Assembly: GCA_964352215.1 (NCBI GenBank)
Contig: CAYGRE010000010.1
Coordinates: forward strand, 28,329-92,328
Length of the DNA: 64,000 nt
Source: CAWUKT01 sp964352215
GTDB taxonomy: Bacteria > Bacteroidota > Bacteroidia > J057 > JADKCL01
Reading direction: 5' to 3'
Shown here: piece after piece, positions 53,701 to 62,640 of the stretch
Numbering within the stretch: the stretch's first letter is position 1
How the letters are laid out: every line of letters begins with the position of its first letter
Notes under the pieces: model-generated
Told to the model about the DNA's origin: nothing
Seen by the model: the letters and a program-made list of their open reading frames with translations, nothing else
Database searches by the model: none
Position numbers and translations under genes: made by a program

Positions 53701-54290
53701 ACCTCTCAGGGCACCCTCTGGACGAATTCAGGATGGAGATCAAGAGTTTTACTTCTTCCCGCATCCATGACCTGGACAATTATCGGGGCCGGGATGTGAA
53801 ACTGGCCGGGATTGTGACCAAGAAGCGGGATGGAATGACCAAAAGGGGAAATCGCTATGCCACCTTTACCCTGGAAGACTTCAGCGGTTCCACCGAATTT
53901 GCCCTCTTTGGCGAAGACTTTGCCAAATACTATCCTTACGTTGACATCAATGCCATGCTTTTGGTCAGTGCCAAGAGCCAACCTTCCTTCCGTGATCCCA
54001 GCGTATTTGAATTGAAGATCATGGACATCAAGTTCCTGGAAGATTCATTCAAACACATGACCGCCGGACTCTGCCTGGATCTTCCGCTGGAAAGGATCAC
54101 CCCGGAGATGACCAAAAGGCTGGAAACCCTCTTTAGTGACAACCGGGGAGAAAAAATCCTTGAGTTCAACATAATAGATCACGAATTTAGGGCCAAGGTT
54201 CCGGTGAGTAGCCGGAGGATCATGATCGAGCCAAGTAATAAATTGATCAAAGAACTCGAAACATTGGACCTTACCGTCTCGTTAATATAA
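50793..54290 (+). CDS. dnaE: DNA polymerase III alpha subunit
   Basis: The 1165-residue product is the replicative C-family polymerase. It starts with the PHP domain (FVHLHNHTEFSLLDGAAKIS, HIAITDHGNMYGVPKF), then palm and fingers with the catalytic acidic motif PPDIDIDFDDEGRQEVIDYV, VGPGRGSAAGSVVAYCLGI, and NALYRPGPMD, a helix-hairpin-helix/thumb region (FASYGFNKSHAAAYSILAFR), and a C-terminal OB fold (VKLAGIVTKKRDGMTKRGN). It copies DNA as part of the polymerase III core with the beta clamp. The length is typical of type I DnaE. trxA follows 20 bp downstream. A Shine-Dalgarno-like GAGGAG precedes the ATG. Confidence 0.97.
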   Translation: MPDFVHLHNHTEFSLLDGAAKISDLTAKAADLGMSHIAITDHGNMYGVPKFVLAARKEGIKPIVGCEFYICAHPIELKDVKQNPRYHQILWAKDAEGYRNLCTLCSFGYTDGYYYKPRIDKETLKKYSAGLIASTCCLASEINRAILNKGEDEAEKILMWYLDVFGREDYYVEIQRHGLGDMEKCNQVLLRWAVKHQLKVIATNDVHYVNEEDADAHDLLLALQTASDYNDPNRFRFTDDRGRLNKVFYFKTQDEMRALFHDVPQALDYTIELAEKCQFEMNLAGDMMLPNFKVPKEFVDMDDYLRYMTLEGARKRYPEMTTELSERIDHELKIMKKMGYAGYFLIVESFTTIARERGVYVGPGRGSAAGSVVAYCLGIINVDPLRYQLLFERFLNPDRVSPPDIDIDFDDEGRQEVIDYVVEQYGRQSVSQVITYGTMGAKTALRDVGRTLGIPLSEVNRIAKYVPDRPGMSFSKAMDPSHNPDHSRDLNAAFEDKDPEIRKMMKFAKTLEGTARHTGVHACAVIIAPEKITNLVPIATAKDKSFVTQYDGPMAEMAGLLKMDFLGLKTLSIIKTAIRLTKERYGVVIDPENIDITDEKTYELYQNGETVATFQFESDGMRKYLKQLKPTEIEDLIAMNALYRPGPMDNIPSFVNRKHGRETVVYAHAMLEGILKNTYGIMVYQEQIMQVAQKMANYSLGQADLLRRAMGKKKHDVMKKERVRFVDGAKANGVEEKVAVEVFDTMEKFASYGFNKSHAAAYSILAFRTAFLKAHYPAQYMAAVLTHNVSDITKITFFIEECQRMGIKVLSPCVNESESLFSVTDEGHIRFGMSAIKGVGSAVVASIVEERVKNGPYESIFDMSERIPAGTLNRKTMECLAYSGAFDAFEIVRSRYFVPMEAIPGERGVNVLERAVSYGNKIQQEKASAQVSLFGGMGGASSIVAPPIPEASEWTLMERLNFEKEVIGFYLSGHPLDEFRMEIKSFTSSRIHDLDNYRGRDVKLAGIVTKKRDGMTKRGNRYATFTLEDFSGSTEFALFGEDFAKYYPYVDINAMLLVSAKSQPSFRDPSVFELKIMDIKFLEDSFKHMTAGLCLDLPLERITPEMTKRLETLFSDNRGEKILEFNIIDHEFRAKVPVSSRRIMIEPSNKLIKELETLDLTVSLI

Positions 54291-54310
54291 ATACAACAAC
54301 ATAAGTTAAT

Positions 54311-54637
54311 ATGAGTACAGAAACTACCGTAGTGGAATTCACTGACGACAACTTGCAAGAGTATTTAGACTCCGGCAAGCCTGTCCTGATCGATTTTTGG
54401 GCAACCTGGTGTGGTCCTTGTAAAATGATTTCACCGATTGTAGAAGACGTAGCCAAGGATCTTGGTGAAGACGCCATCATCGGTAAAATGGACATTGGCA
54501 AGAACAGTTATGGTACCAAACTCGGTCTCCTCTCTATTCCAACCCTGATGTTCTTCAAGGATGGCGAACGCAAGGAGATGCTGGTAGGAGTGCCTACGAA
54601 AACCAAAATCATGGACACCCTCAAGGGGCTCATGTAA
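54311..54637 (+). CDS. trxA: Thioredoxin
   Basis: A 108-residue thioredoxin with the redox motif in LIDFWATWCGPCKMISPIVE, and later GLLSIPTLMFFKDGERKEML with the conserved cis-Pro. It reduces protein disulfides in the cytoplasm, receiving electrons from thioredoxin reductase, and supports ribonucleotide reductase and peroxiredoxins. No signal peptide. It starts 20 bp after dnaE, so the two share a transcript that ends at the hairpin 21 bp after trxA; the dnaE-trxA pair is a common Bacteroidota arrangement and links replication with dNTP-reducing power, an association that is suggestive only. Confidence 0.97.
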   Translation: MSTETTVVEFTDDNLQEYLDSGKPVLIDFWATWCGPCKMISPIVEDVAKDLGEDAIIGKMDIGKNSYGTKLGLLSIPTLMFFKDGERKEMLVGVPTKTKIMDTLKGLM

Positions 54638-54657
54638 TCAAGATCCAATCTTGTATG

Positions 54658-54700
54658 AACCCTTCGAACAGGCTGCGATGGCCTGATCGAAGGGTTTTCT
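54658..54700 (+). terminator. Terminator of dnaE-trxA
   Basis: AACCCTTCGA (54658-54667) pairs with TCGAAGGGTT (54687-54696), with an inner AGGC/GCCT pair extending the stem; TTCTTAT follows. Strong Rho-independent terminator. Confidence 0.88.
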
Positions 54701-54704
54701 TATA

Positions 54705-54800
54705 CCTGGTGAAGCAGATTCAAATGCTTTTCCAATTCCTGGTGAAGCAGATTCAAATGCCTTTACAATTCCTGGTGGAGCAGATTCTAGATTATTTTAA
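54705..54800. repeat. 33-bp tandem repeat, three copies
   Basis: Units starting CCTGGTGAAGCAGATTCAAA at 54705 and 54738 are nearly identical over 33 bp, and a third, diverged copy starts at 54771 (CCTGGTGGAGCAGATTC). A further weak copy (ACCCGGCAAACCAGATCC) may follow at about 54804. They sit directly after the trxA terminator. A short reading frame across them (FLVKQIQMPLQ units) has no start signal and I do not call it a gene. Confidence 0.8.
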
Positions 54801-54911
54801 ATACCCGGCAAACCAGATCCGGTTTACAGGGTTAATCTCTATGAAGTAATTTTCAATAAACATTGAAAGTTTGCAGATTAACCTCGACCTTTACCGAAAC
54901 CAAAAACAGCG

Positions 54912-55763
54912 ATGAAGAAGTATCTGTCCATGGTCAAGTTTTCCCATACGATCTTCGCGATGCCCTTCGCGTTGACGGGGTTCTTCCTTGGCTTTGCAGA
55001 GACGCGGGAATTTGATCCCCTCATTCTTCTGCTCGTTGTTCTCTGTATGGTGTTTGCCCGCAATGCAGCGATGGGCTTCAACCGCTGGGCCGACCGGGAC
55101 ATCGATGCCGACAATGTCCGTACCAAAGTCCGGGAAATCCCCGCCGGCGTCATTCAGGCACGGCAAGCCATTCTCTTTGTGGTGATCAATTGCATCCTGT
55201 TCATCGCCGCCACCTGGTTCATCAATCCCCTTTGTTTTTACCTCTCCCCCGTCGCATTGGCGGTGGTACTTGGATACTCCCTGACCAAGCGGTTCACCGC
55301 CTTGTGTCACCTCGTCCTCGGACTCGGCCTTTCCCTGGCCCCGGTTGGTGCCTACATCGCCGTCACCGGCTATTTCAACTTCGCCCCCATTCTCCTCGGG
55401 GTGGCGGTCCTGACCTGGGTCAGCGGCTTCGATATCATCTATGCCCTCCAGGATGAAGAGTTTGACCGCGCCCACGACCTGCACAGCATCCCCGCTTTTC
55501 TGGGAAAAAACCGGGCCATGTTTGTCTCCAGCTTTCTCCATGTTCTCACCGCCGCAGCTTTGGCATCCTTTATCTATATGATCGGTGGCCAGTACCTCGC
55601 CTGGGCCGCAGCTGGATTTTTCGTCTGCCTGCTGGTCTACCAGCACCTGATCGTCAAACCAAGCGATCTGAGCCGGGTCAACCTCGCTTTCTTTACCACC
55701 AACGGCATCGCCTCCATGGTATTCGGCATCCTGGTGATCCTGGAAATTCTCCTCGTTTCCTGA
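54912..55763 (+). CDS. UbiA-family prenyltransferase (probable menaquinone-type, MqnP/TIGR01475-like)
   Basis: The 283-residue membrane protein has about eight hydrophobic helices and both Asp-rich motifs of the UbiA superfamily: NRWADRDIDADNVRTK after the second helix and ALQDEEFDRAHDLHSIP after the sixth. It starts MKKYLSMVKFSHTIFAMPFA, the opening seen in the 4-hydroxybenzoate-prenyltransferase-like enzymes of bacteria that make menaquinone by the futalosine route. It attaches an isoprenoid chain to an aromatic acceptor at the inner membrane. Ubiquinone is not expected in Bacteroidota, so a menaquinone-pathway role is favoured, but no mqn or men genes are nearby. A DUF2071 gene follows 11 bp downstream in the same direction. 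Confidence 0.88.
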   Translation: MKKYLSMVKFSHTIFAMPFALTGFFLGFAETREFDPLILLLVVLCMVFARNAAMGFNRWADRDIDADNVRTKVREIPAGVIQARQAILFVVINCILFIAATWFINPLCFYLSPVALAVVLGYSLTKRFTALCHLVLGLGLSLAPVGAYIAVTGYFNFAPILLGVAVLTWVSGFDIIYALQDEEFDRAHDLHSIPAFLGKNRAMFVSSFLHVLTAAALASFIYMIGGQYLAWAAAGFFVCLLVYQHLIVKPSDLSRVNLAFFTTNGIASMVFGILVILEILLVS

Positions 55764-55774
55764 TCCCCACGGTC

Positions 55775-56509
55775 ATGAACGAATTCCCAAAGAAACCTGT
55801 CTTCCTTTCCGCCGAATGGCGCAGCCTCCTCAACTTCACCTACCGCATCCCGGCAGAAGCTTTGCAATCACTGGTGCCTACCGGTATTGAGATCGACTGG
55901 TGGGAAGGACACGCCCATGTCAGCCTGGTCGCTTTTGACTTTCTCCACACCAGGGTCAAAGGCATCCCCATTCCCTTCCACATCAACTTCCCTGAGATCA
56001 ACCTCCGGGCGTATGTAAAGAAAGGAAACCGCAATGGTGTCATCTTCGTCAAGGAATTGGTCCCTAAGCATGCCATCGCCTGGACTGCTAAGCTGTTCTA
56101 CAACGAACCCTACGAACGGCGAAAGATGAAAAGCCTGGTTACCGGAAATGAACAATCGGGGGTGATTCGGCACGCTACCTGGTTTGGCAATCAGCAGTGC
56201 ACCATAGAAGCCAAAGTCGGTAAGTCACTGGGCTTTCCTGAAAAGGGAACTCCCGGCTATTTCTTCAAGGAGCACGACCTCGGATTTGGGGTACGGCGAA
56301 ATGGAAAGGTGTTGTGCTACCGGGTCGACCACCCGGAATGGGAAGTCAGAGAAATCGAGTCCTATACCATCAATTGGGATTTTGGTGTCGCTTATGGCAA
56401 AGAATGGGCCTTCTTAAATGAGATGGAACCTCTTTATAAATTGTGTGCCATCGGGTCTCCGGTCAAAGTTTATCACCCCTTTCCCCTGGAGAAACTCACC
56501 ACTATCTAG
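55775..56509 (+). CDS. DUF2071 (YqjF-like) family protein
   Basis: The 244-residue product starts MNEFPKKPVFLSAEWRSLLN and has typical DUF2071 parts: YRIPAEALQSLVPTGIEIDW, HVSLVAFDFLHTRVKGIPIP, FPEINLRAYVKKGNRNGVIF and the late GVRRNGKVLCYRVDHPEWEV. These proteins have an acetoacetate-decarboxylase-like beta fold; the reaction is unknown for most members. No signal peptide. It is cotranscribed with the prenyltransferase gene and its last four bases overlap the end of the convergent AsmA-like gene. Confidence 0.88.
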   Translation: MNEFPKKPVFLSAEWRSLLNFTYRIPAEALQSLVPTGIEIDWWEGHAHVSLVAFDFLHTRVKGIPIPFHINFPEINLRAYVKKGNRNGVIFVKELVPKHAIAWTAKLFYNEPYERRKMKSLVTGNEQSGVIRHATWFGNQQCTIEAKVGKSLGFPEKGTPGYFFKEHDLGFGVRRNGKVLCYRVDHPEWEVREIESYTINWDFGVAYGKEWAFLNEMEPLYKLCAIGSPVKVYHPFPLEKLTTI

Positions 56510-59133
56510 TCCAGGTCTCCACCCTTCTTTTTCTTTACCGGCCATTTGATCTTCTTCAGCGGGTTCTTGAGCTTGTCCAATACCCCCGCAACTTTACTGG
56601 TATCTGCAGGATCTTCTTCAACCACGATCAAATCATCCACCTCCATGCTATCCACCCCGCCAAATTCAGATTCGATCTCCTCGTTGAAGGCAGTTCTGAT
56701 TTCCTCCTTCTCGGCCTCGATCTTGTCTTCCACCGAATTCTTTACAAACTGACCATCCAATGCATACTTGGGCTTGTCAACCGTTCCGGTGATGCGGACG
56801 GGAACCACAATTCGGGCTTTTTCTTCCGGGGAAATGTCTACCATTGACCGGATTTCTGCGGAGCCGGACTGCCGCGCGGCCTTTCTTGGCAACTCCACCG
56901 CCACCCGGTAATCGAGGGTATTGTCAAATCCATGCCGCCCGCTGACGTCCATCTTATAATCGTTCGCTTCCACATAGAGTCCCGGCAAATAGAAATAGCC
57001 ATTTTCCACCTGGAAGTTGGTGCTTACATCTGAAAACTGAAGGTCGCGCAGATCTTCCATCTTTACGAAGCCGGCCAGGCCCTCAAGCGGTTCAAAATCT
57101 TTGAGCCGGCCATTCTTGAGGGTCACATAGCCATAGGAAACCAGGCTGTTGGGATCGAGGTCCAGGTACTGATTCAATTGTCCCTCGATGTGCACGTCTC
57201 CAGAGAATGTGCCATATAGATTTTCCTCTACCAAGGCAAAAGCCGCCAATTGGTCGAAGGTCTTGAATCCCTTGTTGATATTGATTTCCTGGGCGGTGAC
57301 GTCCAGCCGTACTTCACACAATTCTGCCCGCTGGGCATGGAGCGAGCCGCTCAGGACCATGCTCCCCTCCAGGGTATTCATGATCAGACGTTCCAGATTG
57401 ATCCTTTTGTCATAGAGTCGTACCTGCCCGGAAACCATCTTTGCATCCAACTTGGCCACGGTGAGGTGCCCCACCCGGGCCCGCACATCGAAATCTACAT
57501 TGTCCGGTAAGCGGAAAGCAAAGCGGTCCTGAGAACCGTCCACTGCGCCTCCCTCCTCCTCCACGATCCATTCGTTGAGGTCCATATTGTCACTTTTCAA
57601 TTCCAGTACCCCGACCACACGCGCATCCTTGCCAAAGAACCAGGGCAGGTATTCGGTGATCATCCCCTTCAATTCAAAGTCGGAGTTCCCGACCTTTCCG
57701 GCCAATTGGGATACCTGAATCCGGTGGTTGTCTACCTTCATATTTCCGGTCAGGTTTTCGATGGGATGCCGGACCCTCCGGTCTTCGATCCGAACCTGGT
57801 CCATGTCGACCACTCCTTTGGCCCGAACCGCCTGGTAGCGTTTTTCCCTGAAATCAGCAATCCGGCCATCCACCATCAGGTCGACGTCCACCCTCCCAGC
57901 CAATTGACTGCTGTCGGCGAAGTCGGGGTAGAACTCCCGGATATCTTCGAGTGCGATTTGTCCATTGAGTTGGCAAGCCAGATGAGGATCTTTGAAATTG
58001 TCGTATGCCAGGGAACCATGTACCGGACGGTCCCTCAGGTGTGCCTCCAGGGTATCGATCCTGAACCAGGACTTGGAGGGGTTGTTTTCTTCGTACATAC
58101 AACTTCCGGAAAGCTGTATACCGGTCAGGCGGGATTCGTAATCAACGTAGTGAAATGCGCCATTGGCAACCGCGTACTCTGCGTAGATGGAGGGAATAGC
58201 ACCACTCCCGGCCAAGCCACGGACCCAGCCATGCATATCGAATTCACCGTCATATTCATAGTCCCGTCCCGTATCCAGCAATCCTCCCGGCAAGAGAGAC
58301 ATAAAGGCATCAAAGTCGTTGCGGGAGGTATTGTAGGCCAGGTTCATCCGGTAACCGCCTGCCTCTTCGGTGATCTCCCCTCCCCAATTCAGGGTAACGC
58401 CTGCCACCTTGGCTTCTGCTTCCCGAATTCTAAAATCCTTCATGCTGTCCAGAGAGACATCTGCTAAAATATCCAGGCTGACGTGCTTGTCTCCGGCCCA
58501 GTTTACGCCTTTGTCTTTCCAACGTGCTAAGTGAAAAGCCATTTCCGTATCGAAATCTGTACGGCTGGCACTGAAATCTCCTGAAAGGTCGAGGTAGATT
58601 GAGTCAATTCGGATATCTGAACCGTTCTGCTCGTTCTTCAAGGCAAATATTCCATCTTTTATCTTGACGCCGCTGAGGTCAAATACCAGTTCTTCCCCAT
58701 CATCTGTTGACTTCGCGCTGTCCTTTGGAGGCTGAAACATGTCGCCTGTATTCCAATTCCCCTCTTTATCCACAGCCAAATGACCGGTTGGTTCGTCCAG
58801 TAATACCGACTCTATTTCCATGCGGTCTGAGAAAAAAGACCAGAAGTAGATGTCCAACTCTGCCGAGGCAATGGTGATAACATCCGCACCGGGTTCAGCA
58901 TCCATCGGATTGATGGTTACCCCTTCTAAGCGGACGTTGACATCCGGCCAGGACCGCAGGAAGGAAACATGGGTATCCTTTACATCAATCCGTGCATGCA
59001 AAGCGTCGCTCAACTCACGGATAGCCATGAGATGCAGCTTATCTTCAAAGAAATACCCTAACAGGAATAGTACCAGGATCAGTCCCAGGAGTACTCCCCC
59101 TATTCGGATGAGAATTTTCCGAATTCGTTTCAT
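56506..59133 (-). CDS. AsmA-family protein, 875 residues
   Basis: A single N-terminal membrane anchor (IRIGGVLLGLILVLFLLGYF) is followed by an AsmA-type N-terminal region (LHARIDVKDTHVSFLRSWPD, VNVRLEGVTINPMD) and ~700 residues of repeated amphipathic strands, with an AsmA-like C-terminal domain near residues 590-790 (GTFSGDVHIEGQLNQYLDLD, VSYGYVTLKNGRLKDFEPL, SGRHGFDNTLDYRVAVELP, VPVRITGTVDKPKYAL). AsmA/TamB/YhdP relatives are bridge-like groove proteins that carry phospholipids between the two membranes, which is the best inference here. The tail is acidic then basic (DSMEVDDLIVVEEDPADTSK, KKKKGGDLD). Monocistronic, overlapping the DUF2071 stop by 4 bp. Confidence 0.9.
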   Translation of the reverse strand: MKRIRKILIRIGGVLLGLILVLFLLGYFFEDKLHLMAIRELSDALHARIDVKDTHVSFLRSWPDVNVRLEGVTINPMDAEPGADVITIASAELDIYFWSFFSDRMEIESVLLDEPTGHLAVDKEGNWNTGDMFQPPKDSAKSTDDGEELVFDLSGVKIKDGIFALKNEQNGSDIRIDSIYLDLSGDFSASRTDFDTEMAFHLARWKDKGVNWAGDKHVSLDILADVSLDSMKDFRIREAEAKVAGVTLNWGGEITEEAGGYRMNLAYNTSRNDFDAFMSLLPGGLLDTGRDYEYDGEFDMHGWVRGLAGSGAIPSIYAEYAVANGAFHYVDYESRLTGIQLSGSCMYEENNPSKSWFRIDTLEAHLRDRPVHGSLAYDNFKDPHLACQLNGQIALEDIREFYPDFADSSQLAGRVDVDLMVDGRIADFREKRYQAVRAKGVVDMDQVRIEDRRVRHPIENLTGNMKVDNHRIQVSQLAGKVGNSDFELKGMITEYLPWFFGKDARVVGVLELKSDNMDLNEWIVEEEGGAVDGSQDRFAFRLPDNVDFDVRARVGHLTVAKLDAKMVSGQVRLYDKRINLERLIMNTLEGSMVLSGSLHAQRAELCEVRLDVTAQEININKGFKTFDQLAAFALVEENLYGTFSGDVHIEGQLNQYLDLDPNSLVSYGYVTLKNGRLKDFEPLEGLAGFVKMEDLRDLQFSDVSTNFQVENGYFYLPGLYVEANDYKMDVSGRHGFDNTLDYRVAVELPRKAARQSGSAEIRSMVDISPEEKARIVVPVRITGTVDKPKYALDGQFVKNSVEDKIEAEKEEIRTAFNEEIESEFGGVDSMEVDDLIVVEEDPADTSKVAGVLDKLKNPLKKIKWPVKKKKGGDLD

Positions 59134-59337
59134 GAGATCAGGGCCGGATATTTAGTATTCAAACAGTCAAACGTGTAGAGATTTCGGCCATCTGGGAAAT
59201 TAATGAATCAATCCTGTATGCTTGGCTAGATATGCACAATGCAGTGTACGGGAATGAGGACAGTAGGGTTGAGTATAAAATTCTGTTTTCTTGATAGTAA
59301 AAAAGTGATTAGCTTAGCGTTTTAAACCTAAGTTTCT

Positions 59338-60126
59338 ATGAAGAGAAATTCGATCTCTGTCTTACTTGCCGCACTTGCAATCAGCCTCACCCTCATTGGT
59401 TGTAAGGAAAAGCCAGTAACCATCCCCCAGGACCTTGAAGCTCCTGAGATATTTATGTCCAGCCCTGAAGTGGTTGAAATTGGCAATTTTGTTGATTTCA
59501 GGAACCTTGACAGCATTCCGGTTGACATCCGTTTCGAGGATGATATGGAACTCGCTACCTACAATATCAATGTTCGTCAGCGGCAAGACCTTGTTTTCCT
59601 CAAGACAGATACCGATCCATGGAGCGCCAATCTTTTTGGGACCCTGGAAGGTAGAATTGATGCCGTCAACCGCTATATCCAGATTCCATTTGACCCCTCA
59701 GCCGGGCCTTATGAATTTGAAGTAGTCGTGAATGATGCCTCTGGAAAGCAGACCATTCTCACTACTTACCTCGATGTACAGAACGATGTTGATGTCCAGG
59801 CTCCTCAGATTGCATTCTTCAATCCGAATCCTTCCGCCATTGACACCTTCACCATTGGCCAGAACATTCAGATCCGTGCCAATATCACCGACAATGATGC
59901 AGTTAAGAACGTAACCACCAGGGTCCGTGATGCATTTACCAACGATCTGATGGAGAACAGTACCATCCAGTACGATACGCTCTTCCTTCAGCCTTATTTG
60001 TTGGATACGTTTGTAACCATCCCAGCTGGAACGGTTCCCGGTATGTACAAGGTTGAAGTATACGCCAACGATCCTACCAACAACTACGGTTACAACCTCG
60101 ATTCAATCTACATCAAGCCTAACTGA
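59338..60126 (+). CDS. Lipoprotein with Ig-like domains (DUF4625-like)
   Basis: The 262-residue product has a lipoprotein signal peptide (SVLLAALAISLTLIGCKEKP) with Cys at position 22 as the lipidation site. The mature part contains two related beta sandwiches with matching words, PEIFMSSPEVVEIGNFVDFR / PQIAFFNPNPSAIDTFTIGQ and later YEFEVVVNDASGK / YKVEVYANDPTNN. This is the style of DUF4625 lipoproteins of Bacteroidota. It would be anchored to the outer or inner membrane; binding partner unknown. It is followed by a strong terminator and is probably transcribed alone. Confidence 0.82.
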   Translation: MKRNSISVLLAALAISLTLIGCKEKPVTIPQDLEAPEIFMSSPEVVEIGNFVDFRNLDSIPVDIRFEDDMELATYNINVRQRQDLVFLKTDTDPWSANLFGTLEGRIDAVNRYIQIPFDPSAGPYEFEVVVNDASGKQTILTTYLDVQNDVDVQAPQIAFFNPNPSAIDTFTIGQNIQIRANITDNDAVKNVTTRVRDAFTNDLMENSTIQYDTLFLQPYLLDTFVTIPAGTVPGMYKVEVYANDPTNNYGYNLDSIYIKPN

Positions 60127-60197
60127 TTTGGGCTTTTGATATGCACTGGCTTGCCCAGTAAACTCTGAAGGTTTCTAGAAATCTTCTCCCTGAAAGG

Positions 60198-60229
60198 CGG
60201 ACTTCCAACAAAAGAAGTCCGTCTTTTTT
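60198..60229 (+). terminator. Terminator after the DUF4625-like gene
   Basis: CGGACTTC (60198-60205), loop of 8, GAAGTCCG (60214-60221), then TCTTTTTT. Classical Rho-independent signal 72 bp after the stop codon. Confidence 0.9.
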
Positions 60230-60370
60230 AGTTATGATCTGTCCGGTCTGCATAAGAAAGGATCTGCAAACCCGCCTTTCCGTGCATTTAGTTCTTCTGT
60301 GTCGTCTACTCACGTTCCAGATAGTGCCTTCCACAAGTTCTTTTCTTAATTTTAAGAAATGGACAGTTGC

Positions 60371-62608
60371 ATGAAACGTATTGGAAGAACTTCAGCTTTT
60401 GTTTGGGCCTTAGTCCTCCTGACTGGTCCTCTCTTCGGGCAAAGCCCTGCGGTCGAACGGGTCACTTTCATTCAGGTGAATGAAAGCGGCTTTCAGATGG
60501 CCTACCCCTTTGCCGGGGGAATGGACCAACCTCAATTCAACGAAATGGATTTGGATGGAGATGGCACCATGGACCTGGTTGTCTTCGACCGGGCTGGATA
60601 TGAGATCATACCTTTTCTCAATGGCGGCACTCCCAATACCGTAGACTATACCTTTGCGCCTGTCTATGAAAACCAATTTCCTGAAGAACTCAGCCATTAT
60701 GCTGTCTTCCGGGACTTCGATTGTGATGGGAAGATGGACATCTTCACCTCCAATCAGGACTTCATCCGGGTTTTCCATAATGTAAGCACCGGATCCAACT
60801 TCCAATTCAATGTCTGGGCCGACTCCCTCAATTCGGACTACGGTGCAGGCCCGGTAGCCTTGATCGTCTCTACTTTTGACGTGCCGGGAATGGCGGATAT
60901 CGACAACGACGGTGACATTGACATCCTCACCTTTGATCCGGGAGGGAACTTCCTGGAATACCACAAGAACCTTTCAGTAGAGAACAATGGAGATTGCAAT
61001 GCGATGGAGTTTACCAGAGCCGATGCCTGTTGGGGTAAGTTTCAGGAAAGTGCTCAGGGTTCAGGTATATCACTGAACGTCTCCTGCAGAGTCGCTCCCG
61101 GCAACCATTATGATCCTGCTTCAGGTTCAGTTCATGCCGGATCCACCATCGCTATCTTCGACGAAAACAACGATGGCCTCAAGGACATTGTCCTGGGTGA
61201 CCTGACCAGCAATGCCCTGACTTACCTCCGTAATGGAGGCACCATCAGCAATGCGCTGATCGACAATGTGCATACCAATTTCCCCAACTACGATACCCCG
61301 GCCCTGATCGACAATTTCCCAGGTGCTTATTTTATGGATGTCAACAACGATGGGAAAGTAGATATGATCGCAGCCCCCAATTCAACTGCGGCTACTTTCA
61401 ACTATCAGAATGTCTGGTATTACCAAAATGTGTCTACCACCGGGGGAGTACAGGTTTCCCAAACCAGCACCAAGTTTCTGCAAAAAGACATGATCGACCT
61501 GGGTACCTGTGCATACCCGGTATTCTTTGACTACAACAACGACGGGCTGAAAGATCTGCTGGTCGGGAACTACAATACCAAAACGCAGACCGGAACCACC
61601 AGTGCAACTTCAGGGCTGGCCCTATTTGTGAATACGGGTACCGCTACCCTACCCGCTTTCCAGTTGGTCACCCGGGACTTCGAAAACCTGTCGACCATCT
61701 TCAGCAGCAACCTCTATGGGTTTACACCAACAGTGGGAGATTTGGACGGTGATGGGGACATAGACATGATGATTGGCGATGCTGCCGGCAAGCTCCACTA
61801 CTTTGAAAACATTGCCCCCAGCGGTCAAAACGCTGACTTTGTGCTGGCACAAAGCAATTACAAGGGGATTGATGTAGGAAATTTTTCGGCTCCCTGCCTG
61901 GTGGATATAGACCGTGATGGAAAGCTGGATCTGGTGGTCGGTGAGATGTCCGGGAATTTGAATTATTACCGCAATATCGGAACCGCTCAGGTGGCAGACT
62001 TTGCCAGTTCCCCGACCGACGCTGCTTGGGGAGGTGTAGATACGGAGCCAGATTGCTGTACCGGCTGGAGTGTCCCAACTGTATTCGAAAATCCCGCCAC
62101 CGGAAAATACGATCTCCTGGTTGGCTCTGAGAAAACCAATATTCTCTACTACGAAGATATTGAAAGCGAATTGGGAGGCAATTTTACGCTTGACGATCCT
62201 GCTTTTGGCAATATCAAAGAGGGATTCCGGTCTTCCATCGCGGTTGCGGACCTGAATGGCGACAACAAACCCGAGTACATTACTGGTAACCTGAGAGGTG
62301 GGCTGGGATTTTATGCTGAGCAAGGCACCTTTGTAGGTAGAGTCACCGGGATTCGGCCCGGCCCGGCCTTCAACGCCTTCCCCAATCCCAGCCAGGGAGC
62401 CTTGCGTATCAGTTCTAAAGTTCCCACCGGAACCGACCTCGAGGTCAGTATTTATGATGTGCATGGCCGCGAGGTTTTTCAAACCGAGTTCAATTACCAT
62501 GGAACGGCCGTGGACCTGGAAGTAGGTCCTGTCCCGACGGGTCTTTATATCATCCATGTCCTTGCCGAGGGCCAATCCCTTGGTTCACGCAAGTGGATCG
62601 TAAAATGA
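60371..62608 (+). CDS. FG-GAP/VCBS-repeat propeller protein with T9SS sorting domain
   Basis: The 745-residue product has a signal peptide (MKRIGRTSAFVWALVLLTGP, LFGQ) and many calcium-binding FG-GAP/VCBS-like turns: MDLDGDGTMDLVVFDRAGYE, FRDFDCDGKMDIFTSNQDF, MADIDNDGDIDILTFDPGGN, MDVNNDGKVDMIAAPNS, FDYNNDGLKDLLVGNYN, GDLDGDGDIDMMIGDAAGK, VDIDRDGKLDLVVGEMSG, ADLNGDNKPEYITGN. These build a seven-bladed integrin-like propeller. The T9SS type A sorting domain is at the end (FNAFPNPSQGALRISS, PVPTGLYIIHVLAEG, SRKWIVK). It should be a secreted or surface protein; its role may be adhesion, but that is inferred from fold only. ATG 60371 is favoured over ATG 60359 by the signal peptide. Confidence 0.88.
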   Translation: MKRIGRTSAFVWALVLLTGPLFGQSPAVERVTFIQVNESGFQMAYPFAGGMDQPQFNEMDLDGDGTMDLVVFDRAGYEIIPFLNGGTPNTVDYTFAPVYENQFPEELSHYAVFRDFDCDGKMDIFTSNQDFIRVFHNVSTGSNFQFNVWADSLNSDYGAGPVALIVSTFDVPGMADIDNDGDIDILTFDPGGNFLEYHKNLSVENNGDCNAMEFTRADACWGKFQESAQGSGISLNVSCRVAPGNHYDPASGSVHAGSTIAIFDENNDGLKDIVLGDLTSNALTYLRNGGTISNALIDNVHTNFPNYDTPALIDNFPGAYFMDVNNDGKVDMIAAPNSTAATFNYQNVWYYQNVSTTGGVQVSQTSTKFLQKDMIDLGTCAYPVFFDYNNDGLKDLLVGNYNTKTQTGTTSATSGLALFVNTGTATLPAFQLVTRDFENLSTIFSSNLYGFTPTVGDLDGDGDIDMMIGDAAGKLHYFENIAPSGQNADFVLAQSNYKGIDVGNFSAPCLVDIDRDGKLDLVVGEMSGNLNYYRNIGTAQVADFASSPTDAAWGGVDTEPDCCTGWSVPTVFENPATGKYDLLVGSEKTNILYYEDIESELGGNFTLDDPAFGNIKEGFRSSIAVADLNGDNKPEYITGNLRGGLGFYAEQGTFVGRVTGIRPGPAFNAFPNPSQGALRISSKVPTGTDLEVSIYDVHGREVFQTEFNYHGTAVDLEVGPVPTGLYIIHVLAEGQSLGSRKWIVK

Positions 62609-62640
62609 TTCGTGGCTGAGAAATGATTCGCGGCCGGGTA

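Noticed and set aside
54655..54849. Short open frame across the 33-bp repeats
   Set aside because: It begins inside the trxA terminator and only reflects the repeat period being a multiple of three.
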